Assembly: GCA_021396245.1 (NCBI GenBank)
Contig: WNYE01000101.1
Coordinates: 1-64,000, forward strand
DNA: 64,000 nucleotides
Reading direction: 5' to 3'
Origin: Sporothrix humicola
Lineage: Eukaryota; Ascomycota; Sordariomycetes; Ophiostomatales; Ophiostomataceae
Under the pieces are notes generated by a model that had not been told where the DNA came from, ran no database searches, and saw only the letters and a list, made by a program, of their open reading frames with translations. Position numbers and translations under genes: made by a program. Below, piece by piece: positions 22,451 through 33,837 of the stretch. How positions within the stretch are numbered: the stretch's first letter is position 1; every line of letters begins with the position of its first letter.

Positions 22451-24559
22451 ATGCATCGCTCCGCATATCTGTGCCTTGCTGGTGCAATTCTCCCGCATCT
22501 GGGCGCAGCCTTGCCGCCCAATGCCGGGGGTGACCACACTCGCATTGACACCACCAAGGTCGTCTATGTTCGTGGAGGCATTCCCGAGGGAGGCGACGCC
22601 GTCCTTGGCAACCGGTCTCTCGCCTTGACCGAGTTCACCGAGACCAAGACTGTTCCTTATGGCCTTTACAAGCGTGGCGAGGACCATGTTACGATGGAAT
22701 GCAAAGCTGTTGGCAACATGGTCTCCATTATCGACAACAACGGCGGCTGTGGCCTGGGTGGCGGCACCATGACCATCATGGCGTCTGGATCCACCTTTAC
22801 CGTCACCGTTCCGACCCAGGCTGGCGGTGGCCCTGGCCCTGGCATCTTTACGACTTCCATCCCCTCCGACAACAGCAACGGCGAAGAGCCGTGCGAGTCT
22901 GAGACAGACGGCAACAAAGACGGATCTGGGCCTGGGCCTGCTCCAACTGATGCTCCAGCAGAGACATCAGAGCCTTGTGGAACCGACGGCGATGGCCGCA
23001 TCACGTCAACTGTGACTGCGGATGAGGTGACTGTCACCGAGCCGTGCCCTGAGAGTACTGACTCCCCAGGTGGCCCAGGTGGTCTTGGTGGTCCCGGTGA
23101 GTCTGGCAAGCCTGGTCCATCTGGCGGTCCTTGTGGCCCCGGCCCCTCTGGAACGCCCGGCAAGCCTGGCCCGTCAGGTCCTCCCGGTCCTTCTGGTGGC
23201 CCTGGTAAGCCCGGCCCCTCTGGTGGTCCCGGTGGTCCTGGCGGCCCCGGTCCTTCTGGTCCTCCTGGACCCCATGGCCCTCCTGGCCCGTCAGGCACTC
23301 CCACTGGTCCTCCCGGTCCTCCGGGTCCCCCAGATCCATCTGTAACTAATGGCCCTCCGGGTCCTGCAGACACTCATACTGGCCCGCTTGGTCCCCCTGG
23401 ACCCCCTGGTCCTTCTGGCACCAACACTGGGCCTCGTGGTCCCCCTGGTCCTCCTGGTCCTTCCGGCTCTGGCGGTCCCCCTGAACCTTCTGGATCTGGT
23501 GGTCCTCCTGGTCCCCCCGGTTCTTCCAGCTCTCCAGCTCCTTCAAACAGCTTCGTTCCATCCAGCAGCGTTGGTTCAAGCTCTTCAGTGTCGCCTTCCT
23601 CGAGTGGCCCCGGTTCATCTGGTCCCAGTTCGTCTGTAGGCCCGTCGTCCAGTGGTCCTTCTTCGAGCGGTCCGTCTTCTAGTGGTCCCTCTTCTAGCGG
23701 TCCTAGCTCTTCCGGTCCGAGTTCCTCGCCAGCTCCCAGCTCTTCGGCTCCCAGCTCGTCGGCTCCTAGCTCGTCTGGTCCCAGCTCCTCGCCCGCTCCT
23801 CCTTCGAGCTCTGCCCCTTCATCGGCGCCCTCCACCTCCGCCCCCTCAAGCTCCGCCCCCTCAAGCTCTGCGCCTAGCTCCTCACCCTCGAGTTTCGCTC
23901 CTCTGTCGACCTCCGCACCTAGCTCTTCGCCGTCTAGCTCCGCTCCTCCTTCGAGTTCAGCTCCGTCAAGCTCACCTTCCAGCTCTGCTCCTCCTTCGAG
24001 CCCGGCTCCGTCCAGCGCACCCAGCAGCTCTCTTAGCTCGTCCTGGGAAGTTTCGTCGACGGCTTCGTCCAGCTCGGCCAGCCCTTCGTGCTCTGACCTG
24101 GAAAACGGCGGTTTCGTCAATGGTGTTCTGCCCCCCTGGTACCTGTCCCAGCAGGTCACTTCCGACTCCAAGGTAATTGAAGGCGGTCCCCCCGGCGGCG
24201 ACGGCTATGCTTTCGAGATGATCCCTTCTCAGGGCGACCCTGGCCAGGTCTGGCTCAACCAGCTGCTGCCGTCTTGCGGCTCGCCGCCACCCGAGGTCAC
24301 GCTCCACATTCGCTTCCAGTACATGTTCAGCGGTGCTTCAACTGGTTGCCACATTGGCGCATCGATCAACGGCGATGACAGTGTTAACTTGCTGTCTGTC
24401 ACTGACGACGGCGTGACTCATGGCCAGTGGTACACGTATGACGGCCCTGCCACCACGGTGCAGCTCTCGTACAACCCGCTGTTCAGTCTCAAGATGAACT
24501 GCGACATGGATACAGCCAACATGGGCGGTATCCAGGTCGCTGGAATTCCGGTGTACTAG
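22451..24559 (+). CDS. Secreted collagen-like / mucin-like mosaic protein
   Basis: Single-exon gene of 702 residues. A signal peptide is visible at 1-20 (MHRSAYLCLAGAILPHLGAA). Residues 21-200 form a small Cys-containing domain ending in Asp/Glu/Gly/Pro-rich sequence. Residues about 206-355 are Gly-Pro-rich and often keep the collagen period Gly-X-Y (GPSGPPGPSGGPGKPGPSG). Residues about 356-548 are Ser/Pro/Ala-rich with a SSGP/SSAP/SSPA repeat, as in heavily O-glycosylated cell-wall stalks. Residues about 550-702 (CSDLENGGFVNGVLPPWYL to the C-terminus) look like a beta-sandwich domain of the carbohydrate-binding type, with paired cysteines. No GPI signal is seen. A secreted wall or matrix protein is likely; function is unknown. 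The two repeat regions are prone to length change. Confidence 0.85.
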   Translation: MHRSAYLCLAGAILPHLGAALPPNAGGDHTRIDTTKVVYVRGGIPEGGDAVLGNRSLALTEFTETKTVPYGLYKRGEDHVTMECKAVGNMVSIIDNNGGCGLGGGTMTIMASGSTFTVTVPTQAGGGPGPGIFTTSIPSDNSNGEEPCESETDGNKDGSGPGPAPTDAPAETSEPCGTDGDGRITSTVTADEVTVTEPCPESTDSPGGPGGLGGPGESGKPGPSGGPCGPGPSGTPGKPGPSGPPGPSGGPGKPGPSGGPGGPGGPGPSGPPGPHGPPGPSGTPTGPPGPPGPPDPSVTNGPPGPADTHTGPLGPPGPPGPSGTNTGPRGPPGPPGPSGSGGPPEPSGSGGPPGPPGSSSSPAPSNSFVPSSSVGSSSSVSPSSSGPGSSGPSSSVGPSSSGPSSSGPSSSGPSSSGPSSSGPSSSPAPSSSAPSSSAPSSSGPSSSPAPPSSSAPSSAPSTSAPSSSAPSSSAPSSSPSSFAPLSTSAPSSSPSSSAPPSSSAPSSSPSSSAPPSSPAPSSAPSSSLSSSWEVSSTASSSSASPSCSDLENGGFVNGVLPPWYLSQQVTSDSKVIEGGPPGGDGYAFEMIPSQGDPGQVWLNQLLPSCGSPPPEVTLHIRFQYMFSGASTGCHIGASINGDDSVNLLSVTDDGVTHGQWYTYDGPATTVQLSYNPLFSLKMNCDMDTANMGGIQVAGIPVY

Positions 24560-25253
24560 TGGCGTTGTGCATGTTTGGGTCTGCTCTAAAAGATCGGTTT
24601 GTTTTTACTGTGGTGAAAAATGTGCACACAGTGTAATGTTTAGTGTTATTTAGATTGAATACAAATTGGTTCCTCATAATTTTGTGCCTCTTCCAACGCT
24701 CGTCAAAACTTAACGGCCACGCTACTAAGACTACTTCGTTGTCAAAGGAACCACCGTTTTGCTGCGCAAGGTGAGCAGGGTGATTTGTTAATCAAAGCAA
24801 GTTTGCTGTATGACATTTAAATATATGTTACATAAAACAAATAATAACTTATTTTCTCCTACTAAAATTTTACCAAATGATTTTTGTATTAGGGAAATTA
24901 TCATCAATTACGACAAGTATTATCTACGAAGCTCAACAAGAAACTAGATTCTGGCATCTTCCATACATCTTTTTTGTGGTGATGTCAACATGGCCCTTTG
25001 TTGTCCATCGCGCCTTCCTTCCCTCATTGTTGCTCCTTCCCCACTTCCGCTTACCGCTTCCCGGGGTCGCCCCACAACGGGAAACAGCTCCGCTATAGGG
25101 TCACATGACTTCAACGACCACCCACTGAGAGGGGAGACATTTCCCCATTTCATGGAGCATGGGCTCTCCACACTTGACCTTGCATCCATCACTTATTTCC
25201 CCAGACAAACACTCAACTCTTCTCCACTTCAACATCCGGGGCAGCACAACACC
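24560..25253. other. Intergenic, nothing recognised
   Basis: About 700 bp between the mosaic protein gene and the next transcription factor. It is AT-rich near 24800-24900 and then C/T-rich towards the promoter. No gene was seen. Confidence 0.5.
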
Positions 25254-27596
25254 ATGAATGCAGATGCACCACCCGACGCGCAACGCCGCCGTTCGCGCAT
25301 TGGCACACGAAAAGGACGGCGAATATCAAGTGCTGCATGCGACCTGTGCCGCGCACGCAAATTGCAGGTGAGTTGGGATGGTAGGGCCTTTGAATGGCTT
25401 CCTTCCCTCATACTTACGGACTTCGTTACGCGTAGTGCTCCTTCGAACCGAACGCTCCGGGCTGCCACCGCTGTCTTCGGTCCTCCGCGCCGTGCACCTT
25501 TGATCAGCAACGACGGCCGCGCGGACCTCCAAATAAGTGAGTTTTGTGATGTTTTCTTATTTTTATCGCCGCTGCTGTTTACATGTCTCCTTTTCAAACC
25601 CTCGACCCCATTTTCGTCCTCCTCACCGCAAATTGTATCCTTTTTATCTGGTTATCCTTTCTCTTCATTTTTGTTCATTATCTACCTCATCTCGCCCAAA
25701 AGTCAATATACAGCATCTCACACTCCATAGACATGTCGCTCTCGCAAAGGCACAGGGCAACGCGCCGTCTGCCGGCAGCTCTACCGCTCATCGGCCGACG
25801 ACTGCTGCAACAACGGCCCCAAAAGTCGTTCCCATGACCATTCCGTATCTCAATATCAAGATATCGCTCGACGAATTCTGTCCGCCTCAGGCCTTTGCTG
25901 CCGTTATGGTCGACTTCTTCGACGAGATCTACCCCATCATGCCGCTCGTGCATCGTCCGACGTACGAGAACGCCCTAAAAAACCGCCTCTACGACGCCGA
26001 CCCCGAGTTTCTGCAACTCTGCGTGGCCATGGCTGCCTTTACAGTAACCACATTTCCACAACGATTGCCTAGCTACGGCTGGGGCGGCCCTGAGCTGACA
26101 GTCGCGCACATCGTTGAGCTGGCATCTGTCATTGTGCGCCTCAACCGCGGCATCGAAAGGCGCAGAACCATGGTCGAAGATCCTACAGTTGCAGCTGTTG
26201 TTTCGCGGATGGGACTGAGCTATTCTTGCCATCACAGCGGGGAGTTCAACAACGGCTGGTCGCTTGCGAACGAATCAGTGCTCATGTTCCGTGAGCTGGG
26301 CCTCTATCGTGCCGATGCGTACACGGGCCTGACGCGCGCTGGAGCCGTCATCAGTCGACGCATGTTTTGGGTGTTGTACATGATGCAGATGTATGTTCAT
26401 CCGCTTTTTCCCCCTTTCTCTTTCCGCTCACTGACACAAACAGGTACGCATACACGTCAGCCCCTGAGCCACTAACCGTCCTGCATTTTGACGCAACAAA
26501 AACGGACTGGGATGTGCTGCGAACAGACAACATGGACTACGTTGGCGTCGATCCCGACCCGGACGACAAGGACGACGATATCGACGAGACGGCCGATGTG
26601 GACAGAAGCAAGCCGCCAGAGCCTGGGACATACTCCCGCCGACACCGACACAAACACACGCTCATCATGGCCGGATTCAATGCCATTATCGCCATGCATG
26701 TCTGTGTGACTGAGATGCTTGTCGACCGCATTCCAAGGCCGCCGCCATACCAGTCTGCATCATCATACGCCCGGTCGTCGTCCACATCCCTGCCATCCTT
26801 CTCAGCTCTCTCCACCTTCTCAACGCCATCACCGCTGGCGGATCCTCATTTTGTTGCATCGCCACAGTATCCTGGCCCCGCACATCACCCACGGCTTCCG
26901 TCTATCAACTTGTCTGCCCGCTCGCCCGCAGCATCTACCACCGTGGCTGCAGCCGCACTGTCGCCTTCGTCCACAGTGACAACAACGTTGCAAATGATCG
27001 AGACGGGTATTGCCCGCATCCGACACGTCCTCGACCGGCTTCCACCAGAACTTCGATTTCCACATCCACTGGACATGCCGAGCAACGATCCAGAGAACCC
27101 CTCGCCGCCCGATCCATACAGGTCCATACGTGCAAACACGCACCTGACGGGAATCTTTTTGCAAAGCCTCGTCATCGAGTCCTATGTCGCCAAAATGCTG
27201 CATACCCGCCATGCTCCACGCACTTGGACGGCCTCCTGGCATCCAGAAGACTCGCCTGGCACGTCAGATGACAATGGTGATGCGTTCGAGGCCCACTTGC
27301 GCTGGAATGACCGATTCGAGATTTGGAAACTGCGTGAGGGCGTTGTCAAAGAACTGCAGAACCTACTGCAGAGCTTCCCAATGTCCGTCTTTGAGGTCAC
27401 AGGAGTAGCCATGACCGTTAAGATCCGGCGCGTTGCAGCCACCCTTCTCGAACACAGTGATCCAACGGCTCCACCTGAAGAGGCAGGCGAGGCAGAGAGA
27501 CGACGAAAGGGGTACTTGGACTATTTTGTGCGTGTCCTGACCGAACTCGACCATAGCCCAAATGCAAGCTTTGGGTTTGTCAAGAGCCGGAGTTAG
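25254..27596 (+). CDS. Zn2Cys6 transcription factor
   Basis: Nuclear regulator of about 675 residues in four exons: 25254-25367, 25436-25536, 25731-26390 and 26444-27596. The first intron interrupts the zinc cluster; splicing gives ACDLCRARKLQ joined to CSFEPNAPGCHRCLRSSAPC, with Cys29, 32, 39, 48, 51 and 58 (spacing 2-6-8-2-6). Basic residues flank it on both sides. Intron 2 is unusually long (194 nt); its acceptor at 25730 is chosen because it restores the frame. A fungal transcription factor domain begins near residue 105 (ISLDEFCPPQAFAAVMVDFFDEIYPI) and includes GWSLANESVLMFRELGLYR. A Ser/Pro-rich variable segment lies around 400-470. It is convergent with the TRI12-type transporter, 131 bp apart, and is a candidate regulator of the enzyme island to its right. 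Confidence 0.87.
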
Positions 27597-27727
27597 ATTG
27601 TACAATATGGAGGGTATACAATAACATTAGACGAGTCATGAAATCAAGACATTGAAATTTAACAATACTAGATGTATTGCTATCTGCTTCTATTCTACCC
27701 GATTAACCACACATTCTAGTAAGTCCA

Positions 27728-29619
27728 TTAATGGAACTCGTTCTTCTCGGCATTGATGTCGTTCTCGAGGAAAATGTTGGTCTGATTGGTCATCTTGGGC
27801 GTGGGATCCTCACACAAGAAGCACAGGATGATGCCAAAGGAACCAAAGCCTAGAGAGCACAGGGCTAGCATCTTCAGGCCGTAGGCGTAGCTCTCCAGGA
27901 AGGCAGTGCTGGCAGCAGCAATAGCCGCCGGGTTGATGCCTGGGACAGCAGCAATGGCATCGGCACCCAGCGACAGCGCCGCCAGAAGCTGCTTTGCCGC
28001 AGCTTGGGTGAGACCATTCTCCATGCCAGCCTTGACAACGATATCGAGCGCCTTCTTGCTCTGCGAGTTGGTCAACACACTTGTGTAGATCGTCACAGCC
28101 AGACTGCCTCCACCGAAACGGGCAACACCAGCAAGACCACCAGATGCGCCCAGGTTGAGCTGTTCCACACCAAACTGGACAAACATGACCGCCTCATACT
28201 GGGCCCAGCCGAACGTGAACTGCATCAGGAAGATGAAAGCCAGCATGAGCTTCTTGTTGTAGGGCGTAACCAGGGCCATGAGGCCACCGAAGATGACGGC
28301 GAGCGTGAAGGAGATGATGAGTGTCAGCTTCCAGTGCTTGATGTGGTGGCCGGTGACAGCGAAAAGGAGGGCACCACCAACGAGGCCGAGGTTGGCAGGC
28401 AGAGTTAGGATCAGGGTGTCGTTGATGCTCGCGTCAGGGGCGACGTAGAACATGGCGATCATTGTCTGGAGGGAAAAAGTATTAGCAAAAGGGTATCTCG
28501 TGTAAATCAGTATCAAATACTCCGCCATTGACGTACCGGCCACATGATGTTGGCTGCATAGTAGTACATGGTGATAATGGCACCAAAAATAAACGGGACA
28601 GTGAAAGAACGGCCCCAATGGTGGGAGAAAATAGCCGGTGGGCACAGCTTGTAAGGAACCGAGGAAACGTTCTCCCAGACGCCAAAAATAATCAAAAGGA
28701 CAATGCCAGAAACGAGCGGACCGAGAACAAGGGCCGAGTTGGCAGGCAGGTACGTCGTGTAAACAATGCCCATGAGCGTCAGAAGCACACCGCCCGTCAC
28801 GAGCACCATGCCCACGTAGTCAAGGCCACGCAGAGCCTCCTTCCACGGGACACCACGTGGGCGCTTGGGCGGCACATAGAGGAAGAACACGGCCAGGAAC
28901 GTCAGCACCATGGCGGCAAACTGTCCATAGTAAATGTAGGTCCAGTTGCGGGACGTGGGATCCTTGACGGCATAGTTTCCGACGATGGGAGCGCAGACAA
29001 GGATGGGAAACAGCACGCCATCAGACAGCACAATGCCGATATGGCGGTACTTGTTGGGAAGAAGCTCGGGAACAGAAATAAGACCAAGCTGGCTCATGCC
29101 CGAGGCAAAGCCCAGGATGGCCATGCCGGCAATGAATTGGTGGTAGTTGTGAGAAGTAGCGCAGAGAATGGAGCCAAGGGCCGACAAGACGTTGCCAACG
29201 AGGATAACAATACGACGACCGAATAGATCACTGTTTGTGCCAGAAATGAGGAAGCCGAGGGCGCAGCCTAAAATATAACACCCATATCAGTATTGTAATT
29301 GTAGAACGGTGTTGAGAATATAAACGCATGACTCTGAGAACGAGGCTCCAAATCTCAACTTACCAGTTGTGAACGAGGAGAGATACCAGGACGAGGAGGT
29401 AGGGTTGTTAAACTGGGCAGCAATGGTGCCAAGCATGGGAGATGTCGTGGGGACAGGCCAGAAAGACACACCGACAGACGACGCAAGCACAAAGATCACG
29501 ATCCATGTCTTCCACGTCGTGTCCGTCGACTCAGTGTAGTCTGTCGTGTCGGGCCGGTCGAGGTGCTCCACGTCGACGAGCACATCGCTGCCCGGCTTTT
29601 CGGCGACGATGTCACTCAT
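27728..29619 (-). CDS. MFS transporter, TRI12-type (14 TM)
   Basis: Plasma-membrane transporter of 574 residues in three exons: 29619-29364, 29267-28537 and 28465-27728. Splicing restores SSFTTGCALGFLISGTNSD and NIMWPTMIAMFYV. After a charged N-terminal tail of about 45 residues, the first helices carry the family blocks WIVIFVLASSVGVSFWPVP and SDLFGRRIVILVGNVLSALG. The length and about 14 hydrophobic segments match the fungal trichothecene-efflux/siderophore-like MFS group. Family members export toxic metabolites or move iron chelates; no trichothecene genes are nearby, so the family name should not be read as the substrate. A second member of the same group lies at 46594-48348. Confidence 0.85.
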
Positions 29620-31787
29620 GGTGGGTGGTGAGGGTGTCGTTTCCGTGTCTTCAGTCTCAGCAATATGGAAAGATGATGCCAGAAGGATATGGTTGGTGAT
29701 TGTTTGAAACTCTCGGGAGGGGGGTGATCTGCAACATTTATATCATTGTGGATGCACTGTATATTCATAAATACGGTCTTTGAATTTGATACGACCAGAC
29801 GCCCAAATCATTTGCAAAAGCGGAACTCAGTAGCCGACCTTGTTCTCGGAGTATTGTCAAGTGAAGCTGCAGAGTGCTGAATGGACGAATAATGGCACAG
29901 GACCTGGCTTCAAGGCAAACTTGCCTTGAAAAGGACTAGTAATGGCATATGGGCTGGGCTTGACTCCTCCCGCTACCCCAGAGCTCGTCGTTTTGCCCAT
30001 CTTCCCAGCTACCCCCGTGGGGAACGCCATCTGTCGGAATCGCCAAGGCTAATAGGTTGTTCGTGCGCCGTCCGTCCGGAGAAGGAAGGGCCCACCCAGT
30101 GGTTTTGCTTTGATCACAATCATGAGTAGTACCTATCTGGCTTGTGTCCGTCGATCAATCCAATGTGTTCGTTTTTAAATTCAAAATAGATACAGGCAGC
30201 ATGGTTTTGCGGAATGGCTTGAGCTCAAAGCCTTCTGTCCAAAGTATGTATTATTTGGGAGAATACCAATTCCTGGTGTTCTCGGTAGAGGAGTCTATGA
30301 TACAGTAGAATGCTTCTCATTATGTCTCTCGACAGAATTAACTGTTAAATGTTCCGAGCCTACATAGCCTATTGATCAACTTCAGCCACCAAGCCACTTG
30401 GAGGCAATAATCACATTTGTTCTCGTGGCACAAATCAAGAACTAAGAAATAGCTATCTATTTGGCCCCTGTCGTCCCTTACTTGTAGAATACCTTCCCCA
30501 GACAGGGATTCTTGGCAGGATAATCTCAACCGGGAGCTTGGGCCATGTGCTGTCTCTACACTCACAGGAACGGTATTCAATGTGCGTTTGTGCATGTACA
30601 CGGAAAGATGAGAGTCATATAACTGGATGATTGTTCTTTCAAGTTTCAAATCAAGCAAAATAATCAACCACATTACAATAATTAAATCAAAATGTGACTT
30701 CTTCTGCCAGTTAACTGACAGGCAATGAGGTTCTTGGTTTGATGACTGCCAGAGCTGTTCTCAGAGAGCGGAGGCCCCGTTTACCCCAGTTGTTCCCCGC
30801 GTTTTGGCATCAAGATTCGCTTCGGGCCAGACCTCAGTACGCTAGCTCCGAACGAAGAATGAGGGATGACAAAGGACTCCGCAATAGTTCATTTTAGGTC
30901 ATCTCTTCGTGGTCCGCACTTACATCGGAGTATCCCAACGCCTCAAATCACAGACATTTTCAGCCTCAGGCCAGGGTCACAGGGACAGCATATGGCTACG
31001 ACTTCGGAGTATCTTTCTCTGTGGTGGTCAAAGTGGCAGCCTGTCAAAACGTGGCTGCCTTTTACATTTTTAACTTCACAGTCTAGGCATTCATTGTCCA
31101 GAACATCGTTAAACATGAGGCAATAGATCACAAACATGACAATGAAAAAGTCGAGATTCTCGCAGTATTGTCGGAGTTTCACTGGTGATATCTCTGCTTC
31201 GAGGGGCTGTCGCGTGTGATACAGTTTTCAAAGTAAACAAAGACATTCCACCAGCAGATGCTCAAACAAACAGGGGATAAAAAGGGAAGTAAGATGTTAG
31301 ATAATCTGCAACAGTTTCTCTGGCCGCCTCAAGGCGGCTATATTCCACGTTTACTTTGCCATGCTTAAGCTTGGCAGAGTCCAGATCATCCCAGGACATT
31401 CGTCATCAAGCCCATCTATTTCCATGCAAGTATATACAATTTCTAGCCACGCACAGTTGCCAGGTCAGAACACAGTTCAATAACTATCTAATATTTGTTG
31501 TCGTTTCTGGGCTTGCTGCTCATCGTATATTTCACATCCCGGTACCCTGTACTCACAATCACTGTACTGTGACTTGTATGTTGATCTAGAGTCTCGTTCA
31601 CCACAGAACGATGGGCCAATCATTGCTTCAGGTCAATCCACAGTAGTACGGCGTACTTTCACCAGGCACAACACAGGTCTTGATATTTAATTTGATATTT
31701 AAGGGCTGTTTACATGTCTATCCTAGCTGTCTATGTACACTGTTGAAACCTGCCGCTCTGCCGTTATCGACTCTCCACACGTGCCGC
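29620..31787. other. Long intergenic stretch, no gene recognised
   Basis: This 2.2-kb interval separates the MFS gene from the enzyme block. Short open frames exist on both strands but show no domains, signal peptides or plausible exon joins. The octamer CGGAGTAT recurs at 29847, 30926 and 31015. Confidence 0.5.
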
Positions 31788-32540
31788 TCATGGGAACTTG
31801 TGGAACCATTCGCCTGTGCCGTGAGTCTTGACCTTCTTGTAGACCGGATGCAGGACCGTCGCGGCATTGTCGTGGACCTTCTTTGTCCACTCAGTGTCGG
31901 TCAAGGTCTTCAACGAGGCCAGGTCGACATCCTCCGTCTCGAATTCGTGCAGGGCAAGGTACGTCGGCGGATTCGGCTGCGGCTCGTTGGATGTGACGGG
32001 AAGGCCCTTGAGGGCGCGAGACTGGGCATTGGAACGCGAAAAGACCAACTTGAAGCGAGTTGTGCGGACATATCCGGGCGCTGTCGCAAGCTGGTCGAGG
32101 TGCTCCTTGCGGTACCAGGCATCAAAGTCCTCGGCCGAGTAGCCCTCCTTGAGCTCGTACTGGGCCGAGATGAGCGTCTTTGTGTGGCCGGGGCCCTTGT
32201 TCGTGGGGTCGTAGACCTGCTGCAGGCTGTAGTACCGGACGTTGTTGTCGGCCAGATCGTAGCACAGCTTGGTGCCGGGCAACAAATCGCTGTAGACGCG
32301 GATCTTGCGGAACTCCTCGCCCTGTGTAAAGGCAATGTCGCGCATCTCGTACATGGCCAGGTACGGCCACTCGGCGCCCTCACGCTTGTAGCGGAAGGCC
32401 GAGTCGACGCCGCTGGTCTCGATGATCTCGGCAATGTGGTCGTTGTCGTACCAGTTCATGTATGTGGCCTCATCCATGATGTCTGGCCGCGAGATGCGTG
32501 CCTCGACATAGAGGATACCCGGGCCCTTGATCTCTGCCAT
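31788..32540 (-). CDS. EthD-type dimeric alpha-beta barrel protein, two-domain
   Basis: 250 residues, one exon. Two similar halves can be seen. The first (about 8-110) contains EATYMNWYDNDHIAEIIETSG and the second (about 120-230) contains SAEDFDAWYRKEHLDQLATAPGYVRTTRF. Both carry the W-Y/R-x-x-H(I/L) pattern of EthD/ABM ferredoxin-like folds. The two halves would form an internal pseudo-dimer. Fungal relatives are mostly uncharacterised; the EthD fold includes decarboxylases, cyclases and accessory proteins of ether and aromatic degradation. It shares a 0.6-kb divergent promoter with a single-domain EthD gene. A role in handling a small cyclic or aromatic intermediate is inference. Confidence 0.78.
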   Translation of the reverse strand: MAEIKGPGILYVEARISRPDIMDEATYMNWYDNDHIAEIIETSGVDSAFRYKREGAEWPYLAMYEMRDIAFTQGEEFRKIRVYSDLLPGTKLCYDLADNNVRYYSLQQVYDPTNKGPGHTKTLISAQYELKEGYSAEDFDAWYRKEHLDQLATAPGYVRTTRFKLVFSRSNAQSRALKGLPVTSNEPQPNPPTYLALHEFETEDVDLASLKTLTDTEWTKKVHDNAATVLHPVYKKVKTHGTGEWFHKFP

Positions 32541-33138
32541 GGTGGTTGATGTGGTGGTTACAGGTGCTTTGGGTGAAAGAAATGGTGTGTCTTGGAGATA
32601 TTCAATAGGTGTCTGTGGCGATTCTGTTGCGAATGCTGTTTTATTTGAAATCGACCACTTCGGTTTTTATTTAATTTATCGAAAATATGTTCCTTCTTCC
32701 TGTCTTGTTTTCTTCTCCAATTTTACCCCTCTCCCCTGAAAGGGGCATTGGTAGCTAAAATGCACATCATTGAGTGCGAATCTGGATCTAGCTTATCCAT
32801 TAAACGGACGGGTATCCTTACGCGCTAAGAAATGGTTTTCCCATGACACCTCAGCGAATTGGTGTTTGCGGGGTTTGCTAGTGTACAGCGGGGATAGCCA
32901 GCCTCTGTAACAGGAAATATCCGTGGACGCCTCTCGTGATGATCGGCTGTGGTTCTCCAGAGTCTTGGTGATGTATGGTTGATTGAGGGTAGAAAAGGCT
33001 CTCTGTTTATTTGATTTCAATGAATGCTAAGAATTGATTGGCATAATTTGTTCACAGTTTATTTACGTCGATATCAATATCAAACTGCAATAAAACAACA
33101 CCCTACTAATAGATTTACTGCCATCACCCAAACTCGCA
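32541..33138. promoter_or_regulatory. Shared divergent promoter of the two EthD genes
   Basis: About 600 bp between start codons on opposite strands. It contains CAGCGAATT (32853) and GCGGGGTTT (32868). Similar CAGCGAATT and CGGGGTTT occur in the next promoter, near 33848 and 33809, suggesting a common regulator (inference). Confidence 0.4.
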
Positions 33139-33641
33139 ATGTCCAACAACGGTCCTGCTGTCGACGGCCCGCAGCCAAAGCCCGGCAAGTACCTCAAGGT
33201 CTCGCTTTTCCTTCGCAAGCTGCCCAATGTCAGCGACGAATATTTTCATGGCTATTGGCGCAACAACCACCTGGTTCCCGCCTTTGCCAACGAGACGTTT
33301 ATGAGCAAAGTCCGCAAATACAACCAGGTAAGTCACGTATCAGTAAGAGTTGCATAAAGGACACACCAAAACAAATTCACTAACACTTCCAGCACCACAT
33401 CACCCCTGACGTTCGAGAGCAGGCCCAGGCCCTTGGAATCCCCGTCCTAGACTACGACGGCGTCGCTGAGGTCTGGGTGGACAGCGCCGAGGACTGGAAG
33501 ACGATTGTGTCGGACACGGACTTTGTCAAGGCAGTTGCTGAGGATGAGAAGAACTTTATTCTCTACCCAATCAACATCATGTTTGGCTGGGACAATCTCA
33601 TCATCGACAAGGAGCTGGGCATCAATAACGGCCCGAAGTAA
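33139..33641 (+). CDS. EthD-domain protein, single domain
   Basis: 145 residues from exons 33139-33327 and 33393-33641 (intron GTAAGT...CTAACACTTCCAG, 65 nt). The join is KVRKYNQ followed by HHITPDVREQA. The fold signature is LKVSLFLRKLPNVSDEYFHGYW followed by NNHLVPAF, then AEVWVDSAEDW and a C-terminal FILYPINIMFGWDN. Length and pattern match the fungal EthD group that contains decarboxylases acting on polyketide carboxylic acids as well as many uncharacterised proteins. No polyketide synthase is near, so a catabolic decarboxylase or cyclase role is only one option. It is followed in the same direction by the zinc alcohol dehydrogenase gene, 400 bp downstream. Confidence 0.82.
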
Positions 33642-33815
33642 TGTGTTGAGATTGTTGGCAGCTTAAACGGCTATATATGGCAATTTCCCGGGGCATTATC
33701 AATGCCATATTGAATACAACTTGATACATGACATATGATTGATAAGTTGTCTTGTTGGTGATATTTTCTGACACGTGCGTTTGTAGTTGTATTGTTTGGC
33801 GGAACATCGGGGTTT

Positions 33816-33837
33816 CGGATTCGCCGGCGTACGCCGG
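33816..33837. promoter_or_regulatory. Overlapping CGG-N5-CCG and CGG-N6-CCG palindromes
   Basis: CGG-ATTCG-CCG at 33816-33826 overlaps CCGGCGTACGCCGG (33824-33837), a perfect 14-bp palindrome that contains CGG-N6-CCG. Such inverted CGG triplets are the classical Zn2Cys6 dimer sites; N6 spacing is the Ppr1/UaY class. It lies about 205 bp upstream of the alcohol dehydrogenase ATG. Either local Zn2Cys6 factor could use it (inference). Confidence 0.5.

Noticed and set aside
22666..24171. Long minus-strand open frames, Gly/Pro- and Glu-rich
   Set aside because: They mirror the repeats of the collagen-like gene. The plus strand has the signal peptide and terminal domain.
29847..31022. Recurring CGGAGTAT octamer as a binding site
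   Set aside because: Three copies in 1.2 kb without fixed spacing or orientation to a gene; similar words occur elsewhere in the window.
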